Assembly: GCF_010550605.1 (NCBI RefSeq)
Contig: NZ_JAAGNI010000184.1
Span: 1 to 45,597, forward strand
Length of the DNA: 45,597 bases
Source of the DNA: Streptomyces sp. SID9727
GTDB taxonomy: Bacteria > Actinomycetota > Actinomycetes > Streptomycetales > Streptomycetaceae
Direction: 5' to 3'
Shown here: in pieces, positions 26,271 to 34,379 of the stretch
How the letters are laid out: the number at the start of each line of letters is the position of its first letter
How positions within the stretch are numbered: position 1 is the first letter of the stretch
The notes under the pieces: generated by a model
The model's database searches: none
Told to the model about the DNA's origin: nothing
Seen by the model: only the letters and a program-made list of their open reading frames with translations
Translations under genes and position numbers: made by a program

Positions 26271-28772
26271 TCAGTTGGCGTCGCGGACGTGCAGGGCGCG
26301 GCGCAGGTCGTCGATCTGGTCGATGAGTTTGCGGCGGAGGGCCGGGGTGAGGGCCGGGTCGTCGAGGGCTTGTTCGCCGGTGCGGAGGCTTTCGGCGTCG
26401 ACGGCGTGGACGGGGAAGGCGTTTCGCCCGGCGGCCTCGGCGATGGCGGGGCCGCGGCGGGCGGCGAGCTGGGCGGCCTCGGGATAGAAGCGGGGCACGT
26501 ATGCGCGTACGAGGTCGGTCTGTTCGGGTTGCCAGAAGCCTTGGGCGGTGGCGGTGAAGAGGTAGTTGGAGAGGCTGTCGTCGTGGAACATCGCGTCCCA
26601 GGCGGCGGCCTTGGCCTCGGGGGTGGGCAGGGCGGCGCGGCAGCGGGCGGCGCCTTCCTGGCCGGTGGCGCTGGGGTCGTCCTCCAGGGCCGCGTCGATG
26701 GCGGTCTCGTCGGTGGCGCCGAGGACGGCGAGGCGGGTGAGGATGCGCCAGCGCAGTTCGGGGTCGAGTTCGGGTCCGCCGGGGACGGTGTCGTCGGCGA
26801 GCCAGCCCTGGATGGTGTCGGGCTGGGTGGCGGCGTCGATGAGGTGGCGTACGGCGGTGAGGCGCAGGCCGGGGTGGGTTCCGTCCTCGGTGCGGCGGAT
26901 GAGGTCGCGGCAGAGGGAGGTGAGCGTGGCGAGGGCGGCGGGCCGGTGCTCGGGGGCGGTGTAGCGGCTGGCGACGTGGGTGTCGGCGAAGGCGAGGACG
27001 CCTTGGAGGAGGGCGAGGTCGGTCTCGTACGGGAGGTGGGCCCGGGCGGCTTCGAGGTAGGTGCTGGGGGCGAGTTCGCCGTCGCGGACCATGTCGCGGG
27101 CGGCGTTCCAGACGACGGCGCGGGTGAGGGCGTCGGGGATGCCGGAGAGGCTGTCCAGGACGGTGTTCCAGGAGTGCGGGTCGAGCCGGACCTTGGCGTA
27201 GGTGAGGTCTTCGTCGTTGGGGACGACGAGGGCGGGGCGGCGGCCGGGGCGGGTGACGGGGGCTTCCTGGGGGATGCCGGCGTCGAAGCGTTCGCGCAGG
27301 ACGAGGGGGGTGGGGCCGTGCTGGGTGTCGAGGCTGTGGTCGTAGACGCCGACGCTGATGCGGTGGGGGCGGGTGCCCCGGTGGTCGACGGTGAGGGACC
27401 AGGTGGTGTCGGTCTCGGTGGTGTGCGCGGCGAGGGTGTCGACGCCGGTGGTGCGGAGCCACTGCTCGGCCCAGGCGTGGACGTCCCGGTCGGTGGCGGA
27501 GGCGAGGTTGTCGATGAAGTCGGCGAGGGTGGCGTTGCCGAACTTGTGGCGGGCGAAGTGGGTGTTGATGCCGGCGAGGAAGTCCTTCTCGCCGAGCCAG
27601 GCGACGAGCTGGCGGAGGGCGGAGGCGCCCTTGGCGTAGGAGATGCCGTCGAAGTTGAGGAGCGCGGAGGCGGTGTCGGGGACGTCGGCCGGGTCGGGGG
27701 CGACGGGGTGGGTGGAGGGGCGCTGGTCGGCGTCGTAGCCCCAGCCCTTGCGGGCGACGCCGAAGTCGACCCAGGTGTCGGTGAACCGGGTGGCTTCGGC
27801 GAGGGTCTGGTAGCCCATGTACTCGGCGAAGGACTCGTTGAGCCAGATGTCGTCCCACCAGGCGAGGGTGACGAGGTCGCCGAACCACATGTGGGCCATC
27901 TCGTGGGCGATGACCATGCCGCGGGTCTGGCGTTCGGTGTCGGTGACGGCGGAGCGGTAGATGAATTCGTCGCGGAAGGTGACGAGTCCGGGGTTCTCCA
28001 TGGCGCCGGCGTTGAATTCGGGGACGAACGCCTGGTCGTACGAGTCGAAGGGGTAGGGCTCGGTGAACTTCTCCTGGAACCGGTCGAAGCAGGCCCGGGT
28101 GATGTCGAGGATCTCGTCGGCGTCGGTGTCGAGGTGGGGGGCGAGGGAGCGGCGGCAGTGGATGCCGAAGGGCAGTCCGGCGTGCTCGGTGGTCACGGAG
28201 TGCCAGGGGCCGGCGGCGACGGCGACGAGGTAGGTGGAGAGCGGCGGGGTGGGGGCGATGGTCCAGCGGCCGTCGCCGGTGTGCTCGGCGGTGCCGTTGC
28301 CGAGGACGGTCCAGCCTTCGGGGGCGGTGACGGTGAGGGCGAAGACGGCCTTCAGGTCGGGCTGGTCGAAGGCGGCGAAGACGCGCTGGACGTCCTCCAT
28401 GAAGAGCTGGGTGTAGACGTATGTCTCGTTGTCGCTGGGGTCGGTGAAGCGGTGCATGCCTTCGCCGGTGCGGGAGTAGCGCATGGCGGCGTCGACGTGG
28501 ATGGTGTGCGGGCCTTCGGTGAGCCCGGTGAGGGGGTACCGGTTCTCGGTGAGGTGCGCGGGGTCCAGCGGCTGCCCGTCGAGGCTGATCGAGCGCAGGG
28601 TGGCGGGCTTGACCTCGATGAAGGTGTCACCGGCCGTGCGGGCGGTGAACTCGATCACGGTGCGGGAGTCGAAGGTCTCCTCCCCCGCGGTGAGATCGAG
28701 TTCGATCGTGTATCGCTGTACGTCGAGGATCTGGGCTCGGGCCTGCGCTTCATCGCGCGTCAGTACGGACAT
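26271..28772 (-). CDS. pepN: Aminopeptidase N (M1 metallopeptidase)
   Basis: 833 residues, normal for actinobacterial PepN. The exopeptidase motif GAMEN is at 256-260, the zinc motif HEMAH at 290-294, and the third ligand Glu313 in WLNESFAEY. The C-terminal helical ERAP1-like domain runs from about 520 to the end (LRRALHVRDAN). It removes N-terminal residues from peptides in the cytoplasm; there is no signal peptide. It is divergent from the MarR gene, and a TAAG/CTTA palindrome lies in the shared 127-base promoter region. Confidence 0.96.
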   Translation of the reverse strand: MSVLTRDEAQARAQILDVQRYTIELDLTAGEETFDSRTVIEFTARTAGDTFIEVKPATLRSISLDGQPLDPAHLTENRYPLTGLTEGPHTIHVDAAMRYSRTGEGMHRFTDPSDNETYVYTQLFMEDVQRVFAAFDQPDLKAVFALTVTAPEGWTVLGNGTAEHTGDGRWTIAPTPPLSTYLVAVAAGPWHSVTTEHAGLPFGIHCRRSLAPHLDTDADEILDITRACFDRFQEKFTEPYPFDSYDQAFVPEFNAGAMENPGLVTFRDEFIYRSAVTDTERQTRGMVIAHEMAHMWFGDLVTLAWWDDIWLNESFAEYMGYQTLAEATRFTDTWVDFGVARKGWGYDADQRPSTHPVAPDPADVPDTASALLNFDGISYAKGASALRQLVAWLGEKDFLAGINTHFARHKFGNATLADFIDNLASATDRDVHAWAEQWLRTTGVDTLAAHTTETDTTWSLTVDHRGTRPHRISVGVYDHSLDTQHGPTPLVLRERFDAGIPQEAPVTRPGRRPALVVPNDEDLTYAKVRLDPHSWNTVLDSLSGIPDALTRAVVWNAARDMVRDGELAPSTYLEAARAHLPYETDLALLQGVLAFADTHVASRYTAPEHRPAALATLTSLCRDLIRRTEDGTHPGLRLTAVRHLIDAATQPDTIQGWLADDTVPGGPELDPELRWRILTRLAVLGATDETAIDAALEDDPSATGQEGAARCRAALPTPEAKAAAWDAMFHDDSLSNYLFTATAQGFWQPEQTDLVRAYVPRFYPEAAQLAARRGPAIAEAAGRNAFPVHAVDAESLRTGEQALDDPALTPALRRKLIDQIDDLRRALHVRDAN

Positions 28773-28854
28773 GGGGACATGCTGCCGTATGCGCGGGGCG
28801 GCGCGCAGGCGGGTTCCGGTGGGGCGGGGGGCCGCCCGGCGGTCCTTTGAGCGC

Positions 28855-28865
28855 TAAGATTCTTA
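28855..28865. promoter_or_regulatory. Candidate MarR operator in the pepN-marR divergent region
   Basis: TAAG-ATT-CTTA is a perfect 11-base palindrome 34 bases before the MarR start codon. Related CTTA/TAAG elements lie in the 39.8-40.0 kb divergent promoter region, which suggests autoregulation by the MarR protein. Confidence 0.5.
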
Positions 28866-28899
28866 CCCCATTGTGTACCTGCGCGGAGGTGTGGCCGGG

Positions 28900-29412
28900 A
28901 TGGCGGAGCAGGCGGACGCGGTGGCGTCGATCGTGGCGGACTGGCGGCGGGAGCGGCCGGAGCTGGACACGGCTCCGCTGGAGGTCTTCGGCCGGCTGCA
29001 CCGGGCGTTCCTGCGGTACAGCACGGCGATTTCGCGCCCGGTGGAGCGCAAGGGCCTGTCGATGGCCGGCTTCGACGTGCTGACGGCGTTGCGCAGGGCG
29101 GGGGCGCCGTTCCGGCGTACGGCGGGTGAGCTGGCGGATTCCGGGCTGATCAGCTCGGCGGGTGTGACGCTGCGGATAGACCGGCTGGAGAAGGACGGGC
29201 TGATCCGGCGGGAGCGTGATCCGCAGGACCGGAGGGTGGTGCACTCGCGGCTGACGGACGAGGGTCTCTCGCTGATCGACGCGCTGTTCTCGGAGCACCT
29301 GGAGAACGAGCGGCGGATGCTGGCGGGGCTGTCGGAGGCGGAGTGCGTGGAGCTCGCGCGGTTGCTGGGGAAGCTGGAGCGGTCGGTGCTGTCCGCGGAG
29401 GGCGGGGAGTAG
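28900..29412 (+). CDS. MarR family transcriptional regulator
   Basis: 170 residues from the ATG at 28900, with GGAGG 10 bases upstream; the GTG at 28891 is too close to that site. A winged helix-turn-helix spans about 48-120 (AGFDVLTALRRAG, ELADSGLISSAGVTLRIDRL, then wing DPQDRRVVHSRLTDEG). MarR proteins usually repress nearby catabolic or efflux genes and are released by an aromatic ligand. It is convergent with the Rieske oxygenase operon, and sequence motifs link it to that operon's promoter 11 kb away. Confidence 0.9.
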   Translation: MAEQADAVASIVADWRRERPELDTAPLEVFGRLHRAFLRYSTAISRPVERKGLSMAGFDVLTALRRAGAPFRRTAGELADSGLISSAGVTLRIDRLEKDGLIRRERDPQDRRVVHSRLTDEGLSLIDALFSEHLENERRMLAGLSEAECVELARLLGKLERSVLSAEGGE

Positions 29413-29446
29413 GCGCTACGCGGGGGCGCCGGGACCCCGGCGCGGG

Positions 29447-29516
29447 GATGTCCTCCATCGCCGGACGGGCTTGTTTTCGTCCCGCGCGGGGGTGTCCTCG
29501 GTCGCCGGACGGGCTT
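29447..29516 (+). repeat. Two direct copies of a Streptomyces-type intergenic repeat
   Basis: Two 26-base copies (29447-29472 and 29491-29516) share TCCTC, then an RTCGCCGGACGGGCTT core. A third copy is at 34347-34371. This CGCCGGACGGGCT element is, from memory, dispersed widely in Streptomyces intergenic regions. Confidence 0.7.
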
Positions 29517-29535
29517 CGCGGGAGGACACCCCCGC
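29486..29535. terminator. Bidirectional terminator between marR and the Rieske operon
   Basis: A perfect 14-bp stem (29486-29499 with 29522-29535, GCGGGGGTGTCCTC) encloses a 22-base loop made mostly of the second intergenic repeat copy. It sits between convergent stops at 29412 and 29541. Confidence 0.85.
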
Positions 29536-29540
29536 TGGTG

Positions 29541-30590
29541 TCAGGAGGCCGTGGCCTGGGTCTCCGCCTCCGTGCGGTACATGCGGCGGACGCGGACCAC
29601 GCCCAGGTCGTGCTGGTAGAGGTTCTCCGCCTGGTCGGCGTCGGCGCGCAGGTCCTCCAGCATGACGCGGTCCTGTTCGAGGACCTCCCAGTGGCGGTCC
29701 TCCAGGAGCGTCTTGTACAGGAAGCGCCAGGTGTCGCGCTGCCAGCCGGTGACCTTGCGGTAGCGCCAGAAGAAGACGGCGCAGCGGTCCTCGTCGATGG
29801 GGGTGGCCATGCCGACGATGCCGAAGGGGCCGCCGGGGCCGGCGGTCGGCGGGTAGGGGATGGTGAGGTCGACCCAGTCGACGCCGGTGCGGCAGAGCTC
29901 GACCCAGTCGAAGTTGACGCCGCTCTGGTCGGTCTTCTCGAAGAAGAAGCCGCGTTCGGTCTCGCGGATGCGGAAGCGGGCGGTGGTCTGGCCCTCGGCC
30001 ATGCTGTGCGAGTCGCGGTGGAGGAACGAGCCGTGCATGGGGTCGAGCAGGTTCTCGACGGCGTAGCGCCAGTTGACGTTCCACTCGGCGTAGCAGAGGA
30101 ACGCGGAGGTGCCGGGGTCGGTGAGGGGTTCGGGCAGGGTGAGCGGGACGGGTTCGGCGTGGGCGTGGTCGCCGAAGTAGGCGAGGACCGCGCCGCCGGT
30201 CTCGATGAGGTGGGGGGCGGCGACGAGCTGTTTGCCCTCCAGGTTGCAGCCGGGGAGCCCGGGGACGGCGGCGACGGTGCCGGTGCCGTCGACCTGGACG
30301 CCGTGGTACCAGCAGGCGATGCGGTCGCCGAGGTGTTTGCCGAGGGAGAGGCGGGCGCCGCGGTGGGGGCAGCGGTCCTCCAGCATGTGGAGGGTGCCGT
30401 CGGCGCGGCGGAAGAGGAGCCATTCCTCGCCGAGGAGGGTGAGCCGTTTCATGCCGCCCGCGGGCACGAAGTCCGAGGGGCAGACGGCGTACCACTGGTT
30501 GCGGATGCCGGTGGCGAAGAGGCGGTCGGCGGTGCGGTCGCCGGGGCGGGCGACCTCGGAGGGGCGGGTCGGGGTGGTGGCGGTGGTCAT
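29541..30590 (-). CDS. Rieske non-heme iron oxygenase, terminal oxygenase
   Basis: 349 residues. The Rieske cluster ligands are C74-P-H76 (RCPHRGARL) and C93-W-Y-H96. The mononuclear iron site lies in ENLLDPMHGSFLHRDSH (candidate ligands His186, His191, with bridging Asp183). Length and motif spacing fit single-subunit oxygenases of the vanillate demethylase / phenoxybenzoate dioxygenase type, which hydroxylate rings or dealkylate O- or N-methyl groups. Electrons should come from the VanB-type reductase encoded two genes upstream. It is the last gene of the operon. The substrate cannot be read from sequence. Confidence 0.92.
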   Translation of the reverse strand: MTTATTPTRPSEVARPGDRTADRLFATGIRNQWYAVCPSDFVPAGGMKRLTLLGEEWLLFRRADGTLHMLEDRCPHRGARLSLGKHLGDRIACWYHGVQVDGTGTVAAVPGLPGCNLEGKQLVAAPHLIETGGAVLAYFGDHAHAEPVPLTLPEPLTDPGTSAFLCYAEWNVNWRYAVENLLDPMHGSFLHRDSHSMAEGQTTARFRIRETERGFFFEKTDQSGVNFDWVELCRTGVDWVDLTIPYPPTAGPGGPFGIVGMATPIDEDRCAVFFWRYRKVTGWQRDTWRFLYKTLLEDRHWEVLEQDRVMLEDLRADADQAENLYQHDLGVVRVRRMYRTEAETQATAS

Positions 30591-30597
30591 GGCTGTC

Positions 30598-30819
30598 TCA
30601 CGCTCCCAGTCGTCGCATCTCGGTGCGGAAGGTGTCCTCGGTCCAGGGGCTGCCGTCGGGTGCGGGCAGGTCGCGGGCGTTGAGTCCGGCGACGAGTCCG
30701 GGCAGGTCGTGTGCGCCGCCGCCGAAGACCTCCTCGATCACGGCGGCGAGCTTCTTCTCGTACGGGGTGGGCTCGGCGGTGCGGGCCTGGTGCGGTTCGA
30801 GGTACTGCGGGCCGGTCAT
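30598..30819 (-). CDS. Small recombinase-like helix-turn-helix protein
   Basis: 73 residues (starts MTGPQYLEPHQARTAEPTPY). The C-terminal half, LPGLVAGLNARDLPAPDGSP followed by WTEDTFRTEMRRLGA, matches the pattern of the helix-turn-helix found in large serine recombinases, but there is no catalytic domain. It lies 7 bases before the Rieske gene and 20 bases after the reductase gene, so it is cotranscribed with both. I recall similar small proteins annotated beside Rieske oxygenase genes in other bacteria; whether it binds DNA or the oxygenase is unknown. Confidence 0.75.
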   Translation of the reverse strand: MTGPQYLEPHQARTAEPTPYEKKLAAVIEEVFGGGAHDLPGLVAGLNARDLPAPDGSPWTEDTFRTEMRRLGA

Positions 30820-30839
30820 GTCGGCTCCCTTCGGCAGGT

Positions 30840-31796
30840 TCAGAGGTCGAGTACGAGGCGGGGGGTGCGGGAGCGGGAGACGCAGAGCATCATCGAGGCG
30901 CCGGCCGCGCGTTCGCCTTCGCTGAGGAGGAAGTCGCGGTGGTCGGGGGTGCCTTCGAGGACCTTGGTCTCGCAGGTGCCGCAGATGCCGTCGCGGCAGG
31001 AGGAGGCGACGGGGATGCCGGCGTTCTCCAGGGCGTCGAGCGCGGAGGTGCCGGGGGCGACCTCGACGGTGCGGCCGGAGCGGGAGCAGACGAGGTCGAA
31101 GCCGGTGTCCTCGCCGTCGCGGGGTGCGGCGGCGGGTGCGGCGAAGCGTTCGGTACGGGCGTCGGGGCAGCGTTCCTCGACGGCGGCGAGGAGGGGCTCG
31201 GGGCCGCAGCAGTAGACCTGGGTGCCGGGTGCGAGGCCGGCGAGCAGGGTGTCGAGGTCGGGGTGGCCCTGTTCGTCCTGGGGGATGAACTCGACGCTGC
31301 CGCCTGGCTGTCCGGCGAGGGCGGTGAGTTCGGCGGTGAAGGCCATGGAGGCGCGGGTGCGGCCGCCGTGGACGAGCCGCCAGGGGGTGCGGGTGCGGGT
31401 GGCCTCGCGGGCCATGGCCAGGAGCGGGGTGATCCCGATGCCGCCGGCGACGAAGAGGTAGCCGGGGGCGTCGGGGTCGAGGGCGAAGTGGTTGCGGGGG
31501 CCCTGGACGTGGACGGTCCGGCCGGGGCGGAGGTCGCTGTGGATGTGGGCGGAGCCGCCGCGGGAGGCGGGTTCGCGCAGGACGCCGATGCGCCAGCGGG
31601 TGGTGTCGGCGGGGTCGGAGCACAGCGAGTACTGGCGTACGTGGCCGCCGGTGTGGACGTCGATGTGGGCGCCGGGCCGCCAGGCGGGGAGGGGCTTGCC
31701 GTCGGGGTGGGTGAGTTCGATGCTCAGGACTCCGTCGGCCTCCCACGTCATGCGGTGGACGAGCAGGTCGAGCCGGGGCTCCTCGGCGGGTGTCAT
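30840..31796 (-). CDS. PDR/VanB-type ferredoxin reductase (FMN/FAD, NADH, 2Fe-2S)
   Basis: 318 residues in the class IA reductase order: flavin domain about 5-105 (RQYSLCSDP), NAD(P)H domain about 110-220 (FVAGGIGITPLLAMARE, YCCGPEPLL), and a C-terminal plant-type 2Fe-2S domain (SCRDGICGTCETKVLEG plus a later Cys in MMLCVSRS). It would pass electrons from NADH to the Rieske oxygenase. It overlaps the ThDP enzyme gene by 4 bases (ATGA). Confidence 0.93.
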   Translation of the reverse strand: MTPAEEPRLDLLVHRMTWEADGVLSIELTHPDGKPLPAWRPGAHIDVHTGGHVRQYSLCSDPADTTRWRIGVLREPASRGGSAHIHSDLRPGRTVHVQGPRNHFALDPDAPGYLFVAGGIGITPLLAMAREATRTRTPWRLVHGGRTRASMAFTAELTALAGQPGGSVEFIPQDEQGHPDLDTLLAGLAPGTQVYCCGPEPLLAAVEERCPDARTERFAAPAAAPRDGEDTGFDLVCSRSGRTVEVAPGTSALDALENAGIPVASSCRDGICGTCETKVLEGTPDHRDFLLSEGERAAGASMMLCVSRSRTPRLVLDL

Positions 31797-33463
31797 GACG
31801 GGTTGCCTCCTTCTGCGGGGGTGCCGGCGGCGGTGGCGGGGAGTTTGACGGGCGGGGTGAACGGGGTGTTCATCGGGCCGAGCGCGGTGAGGTCGATCTC
31901 GACGAGCGTGGGGCCGGGGGTCGCGACGGCTTCCTTGATGACGGGTCCGGCGTCGGCCTCGGCGGCGATCCGCGCGTACGGGAGGCCGGTGGCGGCGGCG
32001 AGCAGGGCGAAGTCGGGGGTGGTGAGGTCGACGCCGGAGCGGCGGGGGAAGTGGTTGTCCTGCATGTTGCGCAGGACGCCGTAGCCGCCGTCGTTGAAGA
32101 CGAGGAGGGTGAGGTCGGGCTTCTCCTGGGCGAGGGTGAGGAGTTCGCCGAGGTGGACGGCGAGGCCGCCGTCGCCCGCGATGACGACGGTGGGGGTGCC
32201 GGGGCGGCCGAGTGCGGCGCCGATGCCCATGGCGAGCCCCTGGCCGATTCCGCCGCCGCGGGGGAAGACGTTGGTGGCCGGGTCGGTGATCTCCAGGAGC
32301 CGGTTTCCCCAGGTGGAGGACGGGATGGTGACATCCCGGGCGATGACGGACCCGGGCGGGCAGGCGTCGCGTATCGCGTCGTTGATGGCGGCCTGCGGTC
32401 CGATGGCGTGGCGCTGCGCGGCCCGGGCGGCGGTACGGGCCTCGCGTACGCGGCCGGGCCAGTCCGGCTCCGTGCTCCCGCTGGTGACGCGGCCGAGGAG
32501 GGCGGCGAGGACGGCGGAGGCGTCGCCGGTGAGGGCGACGGTCGCCGGGTAGACACGGCCGGGGGCGGCCGGGTCCAGGTCGATCTGGATGTGCGTGGCG
32601 GGGAGTTCGAGGCCGTAGTCGGCGGTCTCGTTGGAGCGGAAGTGGGTGCCGATGGTGAGCAGGACGTCGGCTTCGGCGAGCAGGGCGCGGCCGGCCGGGG
32701 CGGTGGCGTAGTTGCCGAGGACGCGCTCGTCGGACTCGGGGACGGTGCCGCGCCCGGAGTTGGAGGTGACGAGCCCGGCGTCCAGGGCGTCGAGGAGTGC
32801 GGCGACCTCGGGGCGGGCGGTGTGGGCGCCGCCGCCGGCCCAGAGGAGGGGGCGGTGGGCGGCGGACAGCAGGGCGGCCGCCCGGTCCAGGAGCGCCGCG
32901 TCGGGCAGGGCCGGGGTGGCGGGTGCGGGAACGGGGGTGCCGGTGAGCCGCTGGGGGGCGAACTGGAGGTCGATGGGCCACTCGACGCTGACCGGGCCGT
33001 GCGGGGCGGTCAGGGCGCGGGCGGCGGCCTCGCGCAGGAGGTCGCCGGCGCTCTCGGCGTCGGTGACGGCGACGGCGTGCGCGGAGACCGCGCGGAGCAT
33101 GCCGAGCTGGTCCTTGGTCTCGTGGATGAAGCCGCGCCCGGAGCCGAGGTACGCGCTGTCGATCTGCCCGGTGACGTGGAGGACGGGGGTGCCGGAGCTG
33201 AGGGACTCGATGAGGGAGCCGGCCGCGTTGCCCGCTCCCGTACCGGTGCTGGTGAGGGCGCAGCCGAGCTTCCCGGTGGCGCGGGCGTAGCCGTCGGCGG
33301 CGTTGACCGCGGCTGCCTCGTGGCGGACGGGGACGAAGCGCAGGTCCCGGTCGACGGCTTCGACGAGCGGCAGGTTGTGCACGCTGACGATGCCGAACAC
33401 CGTGTCGACGCCCAGTCCTCGTAGCGTCTCGACGAGCAGGTCGCCGCCGTTGGGTCGGGTCAT
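31793..33463 (-). CDS. Thiamine diphosphate-dependent enzyme (acetolactate synthase / benzoylformate decarboxylase superfamily)
   Basis: 556 residues. The N-terminal PYR domain holds catalytic Glu49 (PVRHEAAAVNAADGYARATG), a central domain spans about 190-330, and the C-terminal PP domain has the ThDP motif GDGG (430-433) through N457 (VFNDGGYG). The family decarboxylates 2-oxo acids or joins the resulting aldehydes; acetolactate synthase itself is unlikely outside an ilv context. In this operon it may act on a 2-oxo acid formed after ring cleavage. Start GTG/ATG choice follows MTRPNGGDLLVETL, with the gene 33 bases after the upstream SDR. Confidence 0.88.
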   Translation of the reverse strand: MTRPNGGDLLVETLRGLGVDTVFGIVSVHNLPLVEAVDRDLRFVPVRHEAAAVNAADGYARATGKLGCALTSTGTGAGNAAGSLIESLSSGTPVLHVTGQIDSAYLGSGRGFIHETKDQLGMLRAVSAHAVAVTDAESAGDLLREAAARALTAPHGPVSVEWPIDLQFAPQRLTGTPVPAPATPALPDAALLDRAAALLSAAHRPLLWAGGGAHTARPEVAALLDALDAGLVTSNSGRGTVPESDERVLGNYATAPAGRALLAEADVLLTIGTHFRSNETADYGLELPATHIQIDLDPAAPGRVYPATVALTGDASAVLAALLGRVTSGSTEPDWPGRVREARTAARAAQRHAIGPQAAINDAIRDACPPGSVIARDVTIPSSTWGNRLLEITDPATNVFPRGGGIGQGLAMGIGAALGRPGTPTVVIAGDGGLAVHLGELLTLAQEKPDLTLLVFNDGGYGVLRNMQDNHFPRRSGVDLTTPDFALLAAATGLPYARIAAEADAGPVIKEAVATPGPTLVEIDLTALGPMNTPFTPPVKLPATAAGTPAEGGNPS

Positions 33464-33496
33464 GTCGGGTGCTCCTGTTGGGGGGTGAGGGATGGG

Positions 33497-34282
33497 TTAC
33501 GCGACGGCGCGGTTGACGCCGCCGCAGACGTCGACGGTGGTGCCGGTGATGTAGGACGCCCGGGGCGAGAGGAGGGCGGTGACGGCGTACGCGACTTCGT
33601 CGGCGTTGCCGAGGCGGCCGAGGGCGATGCCGCGGTCGGCGGCCAGTTCGGCCTGCCAGGCGGGGTAGTCCAGGGGGCTGCCGGAGGCGGCGTACCGGCG
33701 TTCCCACTGCCCGGTGTCGATGAGGCCGAGGCAGACGGAGTTGACGCGGATGCCGTCGGGGGCCAGTTCCTTGGACAGCGAGGTGGAGAGGTTGAGGATG
33801 CCGGCGCGGGCGGCGCTGGTGGTCATCAGCCGGGTCTCGGGCTGTTTGGCGAGGACGGCGTTGATGTTGACGACGGAGGCGGCGCCGGAGGCGCGGAGGT
33901 GGGGCAGGGCGGCGTTCAGCGGGTTGAGGACGCCGAAGAACTTGAGTTCCAGCTCCTCGCGCCAGTCGGCGGCGGTGGTTTCGGCGAAGGGTTTCATCCG
34001 GGAGGCGCCGGCGTTGTTGACGAGGCCGTCGAGGCCGCCGAGGTGGTCGGCGGCGGCGTCGGTGAAGGCGCGTACGGCGGCCTCGTCGGTGACGTCGCAG
34101 GGGGCGTGGTAGAGCGTGCCGGGTCCGGCGAGGCCGTCGAGGGCGGCGGCGAGGGCGTCGGGGCGGCGGCCGCAGGTGGCGACGCGGGCGCCCTCCGCGA
34201 GGAGCGCGCGGACCGTGGCGAGGCCGACGCCGGAGCTGCCGCCGGTGACGAGGATTCTGGTGCCTTCGAGGCGGAGGTCCAT
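33497..34282 (-). CDS. SDR-family protein lacking the canonical catalytic residues
   Basis: 261 residues. The Rossmann motif TGGSSGVG (13-20), NNAG (89-92) and the C-terminal SYITGTTVDVCGG are intact, so NAD(P) binding is likely. The usual active site is changed: the Tyr-x3-Lys position reads T155-S-A-A-R159 (LMTTSAARAG), and the Ser region reads VVNINAVLA. I recall an SDR subfamily with this TSAARAG sequence, so it may be a conserved variant and not a decayed gene. A 97-base gap with an intergenic repeat separates it from the upstream SDR gene. Confidence 0.85.
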   Translation of the reverse strand: MDLRLEGTRILVTGGSSGVGLATVRALLAEGARVATCGRRPDALAAALDGLAGPGTLYHAPCDVTDEAAVRAFTDAAADHLGGLDGLVNNAGASRMKPFAETTAADWREELELKFFGVLNPLNAALPHLRASGAASVVNINAVLAKQPETRLMTTSAARAGILNLSTSLSKELAPDGIRVNSVCLGLIDTGQWERRYAASGSPLDYPAWQAELAADRGIALGRLGNADEVAYAVTALLSPRASYITGTTVDVCGGVNRAVA

Positions 34283-34346
34283 GGGGGCGGGCTCCTTTCG
34301 GGTGGGGTGCGGGGGCTCCGCGGGGGCACGGGGCCCCGGTGCGGGT

Positions 34347-34371
34347 GGTGTCCTCGGTCGCCGGACGGGCT
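34347..34371 (-). repeat. Third copy of the CGCCGGACGGGCT intergenic repeat
   Basis: It matches the two copies near 29.45-29.52 kb and lies in the 97-base gap between the two SDR genes, the only sizeable gap inside the operon. Confidence 0.65.
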
Positions 34372-34379
34372 CTTCGTGC

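Noticed and set aside
22753..27888. Open frame of about 1700 codons on the minus strand
   Set aside because: It crosses pepN, the DesA-like and DesB-like genes in another frame, is an Arg/Pro low-complexity string, and has no domain.
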